From contig CAMJBT010000002.1 of NCBI GenBank assembly GCA_946403965.1, forward strand, positions 1-64,000: 64,000 bases of DNA, given 5' to 3'. Below the pieces are notes generated by a model. The model was not told the DNA's origin. It did no database searches and saw only the letters and a list, made by a program, of their open reading frames with translations. Positions 18,306 through 28,200 of this stretch are shown here, piece by piece. The DNA is from an uncultured Pseudobutyrivibrio sp. Lineage in GTDB: Bacteria > Bacillota > Clostridia > Lachnospirales > Lachnospiraceae. Both the position numbers and the translations under genes were made by a program. Within the stretch, counting starts at the first letter, position 1; every line of letters starts with the position of its first letter.

Positions 18306-19373
18306 ATGATTAAAGAGGCTATTGTAAAAATTGTAAACAAAGAGGATTTGACCTATGAAGAAGCATATCAGGTAATGAATGAGATTATGAATGGTGATAC
18401 ATCTCAGACACAAAATGCAGCATTTCTCGCAGCTCTTTCAACAAAAAGTGCTAAGGCTGAAACTATTGATGAAATTTCAGGATGTGCGGCAGCAATGAGA
18501 GAGCATGCTATGAAAGTAGAAACAGGAATGGATGTTTTTGAAATTGTTGGGACTGGAGGAGATAATGCTCATAGCTTTAATATTTCAACTACATCGGCAC
18601 TTGTTGCTGCAGCTGGTGGAATGAAGGTTGCAAAACACGGAAATCGTGCAGCATCTTCTCTTTGTGGAACAGCTGATTGCCTGGAGGCGCTTGGTGTAAA
18701 CATTCAGCAGGATCCAGAAAAATGTGTTGAGCTTTTGGAAAAGGTAGGAATGTGTTTCTTTTTTGCTCAAAAATATCATTCGTCAATGAAGTATGTGGGA
18801 GCTATTAGAAAGGAACTTGGTTTTAGAACAGTATTTAATATTCTTGGACCACTTACAAATCCAGCTACACCATCAATGCAGCTTTTAGGAGTATATGATG
18901 ATTATTTGGTAGAGCCACTTGCCCGTGTTCTTTCAAACCTGGGGGTGAAGCGCGGAATGGTTGTATATGGTATGGATAAACTGGATGAGATTTCAATGAG
19001 TGCCCCTACAAAGGTATGTGAAATTAAAGATGGACAGTTTAACACATATACAATTCAACCGGAAGACTTTGGTTTACATACATGTACAAAAGAGGACTTG
19101 AAGGGTGGTACTCCAGAAGAGAATGCAAAGATAACAAGAGAAATTTTAAATGGAGCTAAAGGTCCAAAGAGAGATGCGGTATTGATGAACGCAGGAGCAT
19201 CACTTTATATTGGAGGAAAGGCTGATACATTTGCTGATGGTATCAAGCTTGCTGCTGAAATCATCGATTCAGGAAAGGCATTAGAGACACTTGAGAAGTT
19301 TGTTCTAGTAAGCAATGAAATAAAGGAAGACGAAAGAGATGAACATATTGGAAGAAATAGCGGAGCATGCTAA
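18306..19373 (+). CDS. trpD: Anthranilate phosphoribosyltransferase
   Basis: TrpD joins anthranilate to PRPP. The 355-aa protein has the PRPP loop [18 protein letters not shown] near residues 80-98 and the KHGNRAASS motif near 113, both diagnostic. It has no glutamine-amidotransferase fusion; TrpG is separate and last in the operon. The C-terminus is about 15 residues longer than usual and overlaps trpC by 35 nt, so the tail may be an accident of the overlap. The start follows AAAGGAGGAG. First gene after the T-box. Confidence 0.97.
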   Translation: MIKEAIVKIVNKEDLTYEEAYQVMNEIMNGDTSQTQNAAFLAALSTKSAKAETIDEISGCAAAMREHAMKVETGMDVFEIVGTGGDNAHSFNISTTSALVAAAGGMKVAKHGNRAASSLCGTADCLEALGVNIQQDPEKCVELLEKVGMCFFFAQKYHSSMKYVGAIRKELGFRTVFNILGPLTNPATPSMQLLGVYDDYLVEPLARVLSNLGVKRGMVVYGMDKLDEISMSAPTKVCEIKDGQFNTYTIQPEDFGLHTCTKEDLKGGTPEENAKITREILNGAKGPKRDAVLMNAGASLYIGGKADTFADGIKLAAEIIDSGKALETLEKFVLVSNEIKEDERDEHIGRNSGAC

Positions 19374-20118
19374 GAAGAGGGTTGAAGCTTCAAAAAAACA
19401 TAAAGGACTGGAAGATTTGAAAAAAGAAGCCTTGGATTTACCAAAAGGCGGCTTTGAATTCGAAAAGGCTTTAGTAAAAAATGATATAGCTTTTATATGC
19501 GAGTGTAAAAAAGCATCTCCTTCAAAGGGGGTGATTGCAGAGGAATTTGATTATAAACAAATTGCACTTGATTACGAAAAAGCAGGCGCTGATTGCATTT
19601 CGGTATTAACGGAGCCTAAATGGTTTTTAGGAAGCGATGATTACTTGAAGGAAATAACAAATACAGTAAATATTCCGGTTATTCGAAAGGATTTTGTGGT
19701 TGATGAATATATGATTTATGAAGCCAAAATTCTTGGAGCAAAGGCGGTACTTTTGATATGTTCTATTCTAAGTGAAAGACAGCTTAGAGATTACATTTTA
19801 ATATGTAATCGACTTGGAATATCTGCTTTGGTGGAGGCTCATGATGACAGAGAAATTAAGCAGGCTATACATGCTGGGGCCAGATTGATTGGGGTAAATA
19901 ATAGAAATCTAAAAGACTTTTCGGTAGATACCGGAAATAGCGTAAGACTAAGAAATCTTATTCCTGGAGATATACTTTTTGTTTCGGAAAGTGGAATAAA
20001 AAAATCAGATGATATAAAAGCTCTTAGAGAGGCTGGTGTGGATGCTGTACTTGTAGGAGAAACTCTTATGAGAGCCCCAGATAAAACAAAAAAATTAAGA
20101 GAGCTAAAAGGTGCTTAA
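19339..20118 (+). CDS. trpC: Indole-3-glycerol phosphate synthase
   Basis: TrpC closes the indole ring from carboxyphenylamino-deoxyribulose phosphate. The 259-aa TIM barrel shows [12 protein letters not shown] (catalytic lysine region), [31 protein letters not shown] and VSESGIK in the expected order. It begins inside the 3' end of trpD, with GGAAGACGAAAGAG ahead of the ATG. About 87 nt separate it from the next gene. Confidence 0.97.
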   Translation: MNILEEIAEHAKKRVEASKKHKGLEDLKKEALDLPKGGFEFEKALVKNDIAFICECKKASPSKGVIAEEFDYKQIALDYEKAGADCISVLTEPKWFLGSDDYLKEITNTVNIPVIRKDFVVDEYMIYEAKILGAKAVLLICSILSERQLRDYILICNRLGISALVEAHDDREIKQAIHAGARLIGVNNRNLKDFSVDTGNSVRLRNLIPGDILFVSESGIKKSDDIKALREAGVDAVLVGETLMRAPDKTKKLRELKGA

Positions 20119-20205
20119 ATATAACTAATTAAGCCAAAGGATCTTTTACAAGTAGGGGAGATAGAGCAACAGAAGTAATAAAGCTAAAAGGAGAGGACTA
20201 CTGAT

Positions 20206-21999
20206 ATGACAACAATAAAGCTTTGTGGTCTCACAAGAGAGGCTGATATAAAAAAGGCAAATGAATTGAAACCTGAATATGTAGGGTTTGTATTTTATGA
20301 GAAAAGCAGAAGAAATGTGACCCATAAGCAGGCAAAGAAGCTTAAGAGTATGCTTAATCCTGAGATAAAAGCTGTAGGAGTGTTTGTTGATGCTCCTGCA
20401 AAACAGGTTGAAGAGCTTTTTGAAGAACAGATTATTGATGTGGCACAACTTCATGGTAATGAGGATGAGGATTATATCAAGGAACTAATGGATAATAATA
20501 TACCGGTCATCAAAACCTTTAAAGCTAATTCTCCTGAGGAACTAATTAAAGCAGAAAAATCACCTGCAGATATGATAATGTTTGATGCAGGAAATGGTGA
20601 AGGCAAAGAGATAAAGGACTTGAAGCTTCTTACATATATTGATAGACCATTTATTCTTGCTGGCGGTTTGAATCAGGAAAATGTAGCAAAAGCAATTGAA
20701 ATTACAAAACCTTATGGTGTTGATGTCAGTTCTGGAATTGAAACTGACAAACTAAAGGATGGAAACAAGATGAAAGAATTCGTAAATGCGGTAAGAACAG
20801 AAAAAGCTGCAACTAAAAGCAAGGGGCGTTTTGGTATCCATGGTGGACAGTACATTCCAGAAACACTTATGAATGCTGTAAATGAACTGGAAGAGGCATA
20901 TAATCACTATAAGGATGATCCTGAGTTTAATCGAGAATTAAAAGAGCTTTTAGATAATTATGCAGGTCGCCCTAGTCTTTTATATTATGCTGAAAAGATG
21001 ACAAAGGATTTAGGGGGAGCAAAGATTTATCTAAAGCGTGAAGATTTAAATCATACAGGCTCACACAAAATCAATAATGTTTTGGGCCAGGCTCTGCTTG
21101 CAAAGAAGATGGGAAAGACCAGACTTATTGCAGAAACAGGAGCTGGACAGCATGGTGTTGCTACAGCCACAGCCGCAGCACTTCTTAATATGGAATGTGT
21201 AATCTTCATGGGCAAGGAAGATACAGAAAGACAGGCTTTAAATGTTTATAGAATGAAGCTTTTGGGGGCTGATGTTGTTCCTGTAACAAGCGGCACAGCC
21301 ACTTTAAAGGATGCTGTTTCAGAGTGCATGAGAGAGTGGACTACAAGAATTGATGACACCCATTATTGCCTTGGCTCTGTAATGGGACCACATCCTTTCC
21401 CAACCATTGTTCGTGATTTCCAGGCTGTTATTTCAAGAGAGTCTCGTCAGCAGATTTTAGAAGTAGAAGGTCGTTTACCAGATGCAGTAGTAGCTTGTGT
21501 AGGTGGTGGAAGCAACGCTATGGGATCATTCTATCATTACATTGGGGATGAAAATGTTAGACTTATCGGCTGTGAGGCTGCAGGACGTGGAATCGATACC
21601 TTTGAAACAGCAGCAACTGTAAATACAGGTAAGGTGGGAATCTTCCATGGTATGAAGTCATATTTCTGCCAGGATGAATACGGTCAGATTGCACCTGTAT
21701 ATTCTATTTCAGCAGGACTAGATTATCCGGGAGTTGGTCCAGAACATGCGTATCTTCACGATATTGGAAGAGCCGAATATGTTCCGGTTACAGATGAGGA
21801 AGCAGTAGAAGCTTTTGAATATATTGCAAAAACAGAAGGTATTATTGCAGCTATCGAAAGCTCACATGCTATCGCATATGCGAAGAAGCTTGCGCCTACA
21901 ATGGACAAGGATCAAATAATTATGGTTACAGTTTCAGGCCGCGGTGACAAGGACTGCGCAGCAATTGCAAGATACAGAGGGGAGAATATCTATGAATAA
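20206..21999 (+). CDS. trpFB: TrpF-TrpB fusion: phosphoribosylanthranilate isomerase / tryptophan synthase beta
   Basis: One 597-aa frame joins two enzymes. Residues 1-200 are the PRA isomerase barrel ([44 protein letters not shown]). A short linker near 200-206 leads into tryptophan synthase beta at [15 protein letters not shown]. The beta part keeps the PLP lysine in [21 protein letters not shown] and the phosphate-binding [10 protein letters not shown], and is full length. The fusion joins step 3 and the last step of the pathway, which are not consecutive reactions. AAAGGAGAG lies upstream of the start. The stop overlaps the trpA start. Confidence 0.95.
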   Translation: MTTIKLCGLTREADIKKANELKPEYVGFVFYEKSRRNVTHKQAKKLKSMLNPEIKAVGVFVDAPAKQVEELFEEQIIDVAQLHGNEDEDYIKELMDNNIPVIKTFKANSPEELIKAEKSPADMIMFDAGNGEGKEIKDLKLLTYIDRPFILAGGLNQENVAKAIEITKPYGVDVSSGIETDKLKDGNKMKEFVNAVRTEKAATKSKGRFGIHGGQYIPETLMNAVNELEEAYNHYKDDPEFNRELKELLDNYAGRPSLLYYAEKMTKDLGGAKIYLKREDLNHTGSHKINNVLGQALLAKKMGKTRLIAETGAGQHGVATATAAALLNMECVIFMGKEDTERQALNVYRMKLLGADVVPVTSGTATLKDAVSECMREWTTRIDDTHYCLGSVMGPHPFPTIVRDFQAVISRESRQQILEVEGRLPDAVVACVGGGSNAMGSFYHYIGDENVRLIGCEAAGRGIDTFETAATVNTGKVGIFHGMKSYFCQDEYGQIAPVYSISAGLDYPGVGPEHAYLHDIGRAEYVPVTDEEAVEAFEYIAKTEGIIAAIESSHAIAYAKKLAPTMDKDQIIMVTVSGRGDKDCAAIARYRGENIYE

Positions 22000-22768
22000 A
22001 ATAGCAGAAGCATTCAACAACAAAAAGGCATTTATCCCTTTTATTACATGTGGTGATCCAGATCTTGAAACCACAAAAAAAATCATAAAGGAGCTTGCTG
22101 AAAACGGGGCTGATTTAATAGAACTTGGAATTCCATTTTCTGATCCTACAGCGGAAGGGCCTGTAATCATGGAGGCAAATATCAGAGCACTAGCAAATAA
22201 GATAACCACAGATGATGTGTTTAAAATGGTTTCAGAAGTAAGTCCTAAGGTGGATATTCCACTTGTATTTATGACATATGCAAACGTTGTTTATTCCTAT
22301 GGAATAGAAAGATTCTTTAAGAGATGCAATGAAACAGGAATTTGTGGAATTATTTTGCCGGATGTTCCTTTTGAAGAAAAAGCTGAGTTTGAGGATTTGG
22401 CCAGTGAATATGAGGTGGAATTTGTTTCAATGATTGCACCTACTTCAGAAGACAGAATTGACATTATTGCAGAAAATGCCAAGGGATTTATCTATATTGT
22501 TTCTAGTCTTGGTGTAACAGGAACGCGTAGTGAGTTTACAAATAATCTAAAGGATTTGGTTGAGAGAGTAAAAAGCAAAACAGATATCCCATGTGCTGTA
22601 GGCTTTGGAATTTCAACACCTGAGCAGGCTGCTGAAATGGCAAATATTTCAGATGGGGCAATTGTGGGCTCTGCTATTGTGAAGGTCATTGCAGAGCATG
22701 GCACCGATGCACCAAAGCACGTTGGTAGATTTGTTAAGTCAATGAAAGAGGCATATTATGTTTCCTAG
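21992..22768 (+). CDS. trpA: Tryptophan synthase alpha subunit
   Basis: TrpA cleaves indole-glycerol phosphate to indole, which is channelled to TrpB. I start it at ATG 21992 ([17 protein letters not shown]), 16 codons inside the listed ORF, because AGGGGAGA precedes it and the family starts here. The 258-aa barrel shows the catalytic Glu in [16 protein letters not shown], the catalytic Asp in [11 protein letters not shown], and the phosphate-binding [13 protein letters not shown]. It overlaps trpFB by 8 nt and trpE by 11 nt, indicating tight translational coupling. Confidence 0.96.
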   Translation: MNKIAEAFNNKKAFIPFITCGDPDLETTKKIIKELAENGADLIELGIPFSDPTAEGPVIMEANIRALANKITTDDVFKMVSEVSPKVDIPLVFMTYANVVYSYGIERFFKRCNETGICGIILPDVPFEEKAEFEDLASEYEVEFVSMIAPTSEDRIDIIAENAKGFIYIVSSLGVTGTRSEFTNNLKDLVERVKSKTDIPCAVGFGISTPEQAAEMANISDGAIVGSAIVKVIAEHGTDAPKHVGRFVKSMKEAYYVS

Positions 22769-24281
22769 TTTAGAAGAGGTTTTAGAACTTGCAGCTGATA
22801 AATCTTATAAAAGAATACCTGTTGCTTTAGAAATTCTGTCAGACAGTTTTACTCCTATAGAGGTGGTACGAATTCTCAGAAATGTAAGCAACCAGTGTTA
22901 TCTTTTGGAAAGTGCAGGCCAGGCAGAAGACTGGGGCAGATATTCATTTCTTGGTTTCAATCCAACTATGGAAATAACCTGCCAAAATGGATTGGTACAA
23001 ATAAAAAACAATTCTTCAGATGGAAAAAAACTGATTGATGAACGTCAGGTGACACACCCCGGCAATATAATAAGGGAAGTTCTTGCAAAGTATAAAAGTC
23101 CTACCGTGCCTGGGTTGCCTACCTTTACAGGCGGTCTTGTGGGTTACTTTTCTTATGATTATATCAAGTATAGCGAGCCTAAACTTGTACTTGAAAATCA
23201 TGGTGATGATGAATTTAAAGATATGGATTTGATGCTTTTTAATGATGTGATTGCTTTTGATAATTACAAGCAGAAAATCTATCTCATCACAGGCGTAGAT
23301 TTAAATCAGGCCAGCTCTGATTATATGGAGGAAAGAGTAAGAGTAATTGCCAAGGCATATACGGAAGCTGAGGCGAGACTAAATGACCTTAAAAAACTTT
23401 TAAAAAGTGGAAATAAAATGGAATTTAAGCCTCTTTCTGTTAAGTCAGAATTGACACCTAAATTCTCAAAGGCAGAGTACGGCAAGATGGTTGAAAAAGC
23501 AAAACATTATATCAAAGAGGGAGACATTTTTCAGGTTGTCCTTTCCAATCCTATCAGTGCCAAGGCTGATGGAGCTTTGTTTGATACATATAGGCTTCTT
23601 AGAGCTAGTAATCCGTCACCATATATGTTTTATTTTTCAAGTGATGATATCGAAATCGCAGGTGCATCACCAGAAACATTGGTAAAAGTGGAACAGAAAA
23701 AGGTTAGTACTTTCCCTTTGGCAGGAACAAGACCAAGAGGAAAAAATGCAGTTGAGGACAGGGCATTAGAAAAGGAACTTCTTGCGGATAAGAAGGAATT
23801 GGCAGAACACAATATGCTTGTGGATCTTGGCAGAAATGATATTGGAAAAATCAGCACAATTGGTTCGGTAAAAGTGGAAAAATACATGGAAATTGAGAGA
23901 TTTTCACATGTAATGCACATTGGTTCAACTGTAGTAGGCGAGCTTTCTGAGGACAAGGATGCTCTTTCAGCTGTTGATGCCATTCTTCCAGCAGGTACTC
24001 TTTCAGGGGCACCAAAGTTTAGAGCCTGTCAGATTATAGAGGAATTAGAGCAGAGTAAGCGTGGAATTTATGGAGGCGCTTTAGGATATATTGATTTCAC
24101 AGGAAACCTGGATGTGTGCATTGCCATTAGACTTGTGTACAAGAAAAATGATACTATATGCATTCGTTCAGGCGCTGGAATTGTATATGATTCTGTTCCT
24201 GAAAAGGAAGCAGAAGAGTGTCTTAACAAAGCGAAAGCAGTAATAAATGCTGTTAAAGCTTCGGAGGGAGGCCTGGAATGA
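22758..24281 (+). CDS. trpE: Anthranilate synthase component I
   Basis: TrpE makes anthranilate from chorismate with ammonia from TrpG. The 507-aa protein has the N-terminal regulatory domain with LLESAG (tryptophan feedback site region, near residue 52) and the chorismate-binding domain: FQVVLSNPI, GASPETLVKV, PLAGTRPRG, DLGRNDIGKI, GTLSGAPKFRA and IRSGAGIVYDS. Its place near the end of the operon is unusual, since trpE and trpG normally come first. It overlaps trpG by 4 nt (ATGA). Confidence 0.97.
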   Translation: MFPSLEEVLELAADKSYKRIPVALEILSDSFTPIEVVRILRNVSNQCYLLESAGQAEDWGRYSFLGFNPTMEITCQNGLVQIKNNSSDGKKLIDERQVTHPGNIIREVLAKYKSPTVPGLPTFTGGLVGYFSYDYIKYSEPKLVLENHGDDEFKDMDLMLFNDVIAFDNYKQKIYLITGVDLNQASSDYMEERVRVIAKAYTEAEARLNDLKKLLKSGNKMEFKPLSVKSELTPKFSKAEYGKMVEKAKHYIKEGDIFQVVLSNPISAKADGALFDTYRLLRASNPSPYMFYFSSDDIEIAGASPETLVKVEQKKVSTFPLAGTRPRGKNAVEDRALEKELLADKKELAEHNMLVDLGRNDIGKISTIGSVKVEKYMEIERFSHVMHIGSTVVGELSEDKDALSAVDAILPAGTLSGAPKFRACQIIEELEQSKRGIYGGALGYIDFTGNLDVCIAIRLVYKKNDTICIRSGAGIVYDSVPEKEAEECLNKAKAVINAVKASEGGLE

Positions 24282-24841
24282 TTTTACTTATAGACAACTA
24301 CGATAGCTTTTCCTACAATCTCTATCAAATGATAGGGGAGATTAATTCTGATATGAAAGTGGTTCGTAATGACGAATTACGTATATCCGATATTGAGGAA
24401 ATGGCCCCAAGTCGTATTATTATCTCACCTGGGCCAGGGCGTCCTTGCGATGCAGGCATATGTGAGGATGTTATTGCTCATTTTGCAGGAAAAATCCCTA
24501 TACTTGGAGTATGTCTTGGCCATCAAGCTATATGCGAGAATTTTGGCGCTGTTATCACTTACGCAAAGGAGCTTATGCATGGCAAACAATCTGAGGTGAC
24601 GCTAGATAATTCTTGCAAGATTTTTTCAGGTATGGAGTCTAGTACACTTGTTGCCAGATATCATTCTCTTGCTGCAGAACCTTCATCAATACCTTCAATT
24701 CTTCAGGTAATAGCCACAACTGATGATGGTGAAGTCATGGCTGTAAAGCATAAGGACTATGAAATATATGGGTTGCAATTTCATCCAGAGTCAATACTTA
24801 CACCAGAAGGAAAGAAAATGCTTGAAAACTTTATGGCCTAG
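24278..24841 (+). CDS. trpG: Anthranilate synthase component II (glutamine amidotransferase)
   Basis: TrpG releases ammonia from glutamine for TrpE. The 187-aa class I amidotransferase has LIDNYDSFSYNL at the start, the oxyanion loop SPGPGRPCDAG, the nucleophile in GVCLGHQAIC, and the His/Glu pair in QFHPESILTPEG. The length is normal. It could also serve PabB if one exists elsewhere, but linkage to trpE makes anthranilate synthesis the main role. Last gene of the operon. Confidence 0.96.
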   Translation: MILLIDNYDSFSYNLYQMIGEINSDMKVVRNDELRISDIEEMAPSRIIISPGPGRPCDAGICEDVIAHFAGKIPILGVCLGHQAICENFGAVITYAKELMHGKQSEVTLDNSCKIFSGMESSTLVARYHSLAAEPSSIPSILQVIATTDDGEVMAVKHKDYEIYGLQFHPESILTPEGKKMLENFMA

Positions 24842-24955
24842 TAATTCTTAATAAAATATAGGTTCTTGGGGGCTTTTTCCTTAAGTAGCCCACAAGAAGT
24901 CATGATGACTTATTCCTTAATAAGAAGCACACGAATAGTCAGGACTTTTTAGTTA
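24842..24955. other. Gap after trpG with a degenerate direct repeat
   Basis: The gap has no ORF. Two imperfect copies of about 40 nt lie in tandem, both beginning CTT(A/T)TTCCTTAA and ending near GTCA(T/G)GA, around 24875-24910 and 24911-24950. A 15-nt palindrome (AAGTCATGATGACTT) lies at their junction, and CTTGgGGGCT can pair with AGCCCaCAAG in the first copy. The terminator follows. No known element is recognised. Confidence 0.5.
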
Positions 24956-24990
24956 ATCCATGGTTGAGATATCAACTGTGGATTTTTTTT
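24956..24990 (+). terminator. Intrinsic terminator of the trp operon
   Basis: ATCCA and GTTGA pair with TCAAC and TGGAT around a GATA loop, with a small symmetric internal loop. Eight Ts follow. Confidence 0.8.
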
Positions 24991-25096
24991 ATCTAAATAA
25001 TGGCAAAATATTATTCATAATAGACAAAAATACATCACAAAATACTAAAATAATTTACAAAAATAAAAATATGAGAGGAATAATACACTTAAAGTA

Positions 25097-25125
25097 TTGA
25101 TTGAAGAATAAGTTTGTTGTATAAA
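25097..25125 (+). promoter_or_regulatory. Promoter of the GH43 gene
   Basis: TTGATT and TATAAA are separated by 17 bp, about 76 nt upstream of the start codon. Confidence 0.7.
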
Positions 25126-25139
25126 ATGGATGAGAAGTT

Positions 25140-25167
25140 GCTATATCTAAAATACTTTAGATATAGC
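25140..25167 (+). promoter_or_regulatory. 12-bp perfect inverted repeat in the GH43 leader
   Basis: GCTATATCTAAA and its exact complement flank an ATAC loop, starting about 8 nt after the predicted transcription start. It has no T run, so it is not a terminator. It fits either a repressor operator or an mRNA-stabilising 5' hairpin. Confidence 0.6.
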
Positions 25168-25201
25168 TAAATAAAATTACAGAAAGGTATAAGGGGGAAT
25201 A

Positions 25202-28200
25202 ATGAAGAAAATTTCAAAACGAGCTATTGCTTTAACTATGGCTGCAGCTATTGCGGCACCCGCTTTTCAGATTTCGGGTGCAGGAACCATAGAAGCAAAG
25301 GCTGTCAATAGTATTGACAGGGTTATGGTTCACGATCCATCTATTTTTCAGTATCAGGGGGATTATTATGTATTTGGTTCCCACATTGCAACAGCAAAGT
25401 CAAATGATTTGGTGAATTGGACTCAGGTTTCTACTGATTATCAGAATCCAAGCGATAATGTAATCTATGGAAATTTGAAAGAAAATCTGGCAGAGTCCTT
25501 TAAATGGGCAGGATATGATGATGGAGATTGTGCTGGTGGCAATTATGCAGTATGGGCCCCGGATGTAATCTACAATCCAAACTATGTTTGGAAGGATGGC
25601 CATAAGGGGGCATACATGCTTTATTATAGTGCATCATCCACATGGCGTAGGTCTTGCATCGGATACATGGTTTCTGACAGAGCCGATGGAGATTACGAAT
25701 ACGGTGGTACAGTTGTGTATTCCGGATTTACCAACACTGGGAAGGTAAATTACGATGGTAATAGCAAGCGTGATACTACATATACAAACGATTATCTTCC
25801 ATTTAATAATCTTATTTCTAATGGGGTAATTGATGGTGATGTTTCCACATGGAAGTGTTTCAATAAGGATGGCAGCTGGAATAATAATTATGCTCCTAAT
25901 GCTATTGATCCGACTCTTTTTTATGATGGAACAGGACAACATCTTTACATGGTATATGGTTCATGGTCAGGAGGATTATTTATTTTAGAGATTGATCAAA
26001 AGACTGGTGAAGCTATTTACCCAGGAAAGGATGGTGTAGAGCCTACTAGTGGAAATACTGTTGATAGATATTTTGGTGTTCATATTGCAGGCGGCAACCA
26101 TCAGTCTGGAGAAGGTCCTTACATTGAATACGATAAAAATACTGGCTACTATTACATGTATGAAACCTATGGCGGACTTACCACTACTGGTGGTTATAAC
26201 ATGAGATTATTCCGCTCAAAAAATGTTTATGGGCCATATGAGGATGCTTCAGGAAAAAATGCTGCAGGAAGTGGCGTGAACTGCTATCAGTATGGTACAA
26301 AGCTGATTGGAAACTATCAGTTCTATAATCAGCCTGGTTACAGAGCTGCTGGTCATAATTCAGCATTGATTACTGATGATGGAAAATATTATTTGGTTTA
26401 TCATCAGAGATTTTTGGATGCATCTCGTGGTGAAGGCCATGAGGTTAGAGTACATCAGCAGTTTTTAAACGAGGACGATTGGCTTGTAACAGCTTTATAT
26501 GAAAACAGAAATGAGCTTATTCAAAAATATACTATGCAGGATGTAGTAGGTAGCTATGAGTTTATCAACCATGGCAATGCTGAAAAGGATGGTAGCATGC
26601 TAGCCACACAGACTGTTTTGTTAAACAGTGATGGAACTATTTCAGGTGATGAGACCGGTACATGGTCTATGAAAGACGGTAAAGACTATACTTATGTAAC
26701 ACTTGATATGGATGGTGCCACATATAAGGGTGTGTTCTTTGAACAGACTAATGACAATGGTGTAAAGACCATGACATTTTCAGCTATAGGCAACAACAAT
26801 CTGGCTGTATGGGGAAGTAAGTTTGAACAGTCCGATGATCTTGTGGCTGGAAAAGTTGTTGAACAGTTGAAGGAGTTAATACCATCCACAACAAGAGAGA
26901 ACATTTCTCTTCCAAAAGAGCTTTCTGGAGCAACCATAGAATGGTCTTCTGATAATGAAGCTGTTATTTCAACAAAGGGTGTAGTTGGAACACCAAATGA
27001 AGACACTACGGTGACTCTCACTGCCACAATTACAAGTGGTGATGTTGTAAAAGAAGCATCCTATGAGGTGATTGTATATGACAATCCAAAGGTAATTGTA
27101 GGCTATGATTTCAATTCTTATGATGGAAAAAGTATTTTTGCAACATCCTTGTCACAAAAGAATGACAATGCAACACTTAAGGGAACAGCCACGGTTGTGG
27201 AAGATGAAGTAAGAGGAAATGTTTTAAAGATAGAAAATACAGAAGGAAGTAAGCAGGTTAATTATTTATCTCTTCCAAATGATGTATTTGCTAATGTTGA
27301 TAAAGCCGGGTATACGGTAAGCCTATGGGTAAATGTTGATTCAAGCACTTGGGAGCACAGTGCATTGTTTGAAGCTGATTGGTTGACAGAAGGATCGACT
27401 GTAGGCACATATCCAATGACAAGAATAGGTGCAAACCTAATAGGCAGAATCAATGCAAATGAATATTCTGATGCATTTCCTGGCATAGATTACAGTAAGC
27501 TTACAAATAAGTGGCAGCTTGTTACATACACTGTAGCCCCAGATGGTATCAAGGTATATCTTGATGGCAATCAGGTTGTGTATGATAAAAAGGATATTTC
27601 GAACTGTTTTTCAGGACGAGATGCAGCTATTCAGAATACAAATCATGTTATGGTAGGTGCTGGTGATATCTGGAATGACGAGGATGTAAGAGCTGCTATG
27701 TTTGATGACGTAAGAATTTACGACACAGCACTTACTTCCAATGAAGTCGAAAAGCTTTATGATGCTACCTATAAAGAAAAGAAGAATGAGGAAGAAATTG
27801 AGGAGCCTCAAAAGACTATAGATGAAGAAGAGCCAGAGGTTGAGGGCCAGACAAAGGTTTATGTCAGACTGGATAGAGAAGAATTTAAGGATAAAGCTAT
27901 TCTTCTTGGTACAGATGAAGAGGGACAGGATATATTCGGTGAGTCTGGAAAGGTAATGGCTCATATTGGAAATGGTTGGTACTCTGTAAATGTTCCTGAT
28001 AATATTCTGTTATCTGATGATATGGATACAGCCGATGAAGTGGATGTAGACAAGGATGATAAAGAAGCAGAAGAGAAATTAGAGGAAGAGAATGTAGAAG
28101 CACTTGAAAACCTTGAGGATGATGCAAATTCTTCTAATAAAGAAAATAATGATGAAGAGAAACAAACAGAAGAGAAACAACCAGAGGATACCAAGACTGA

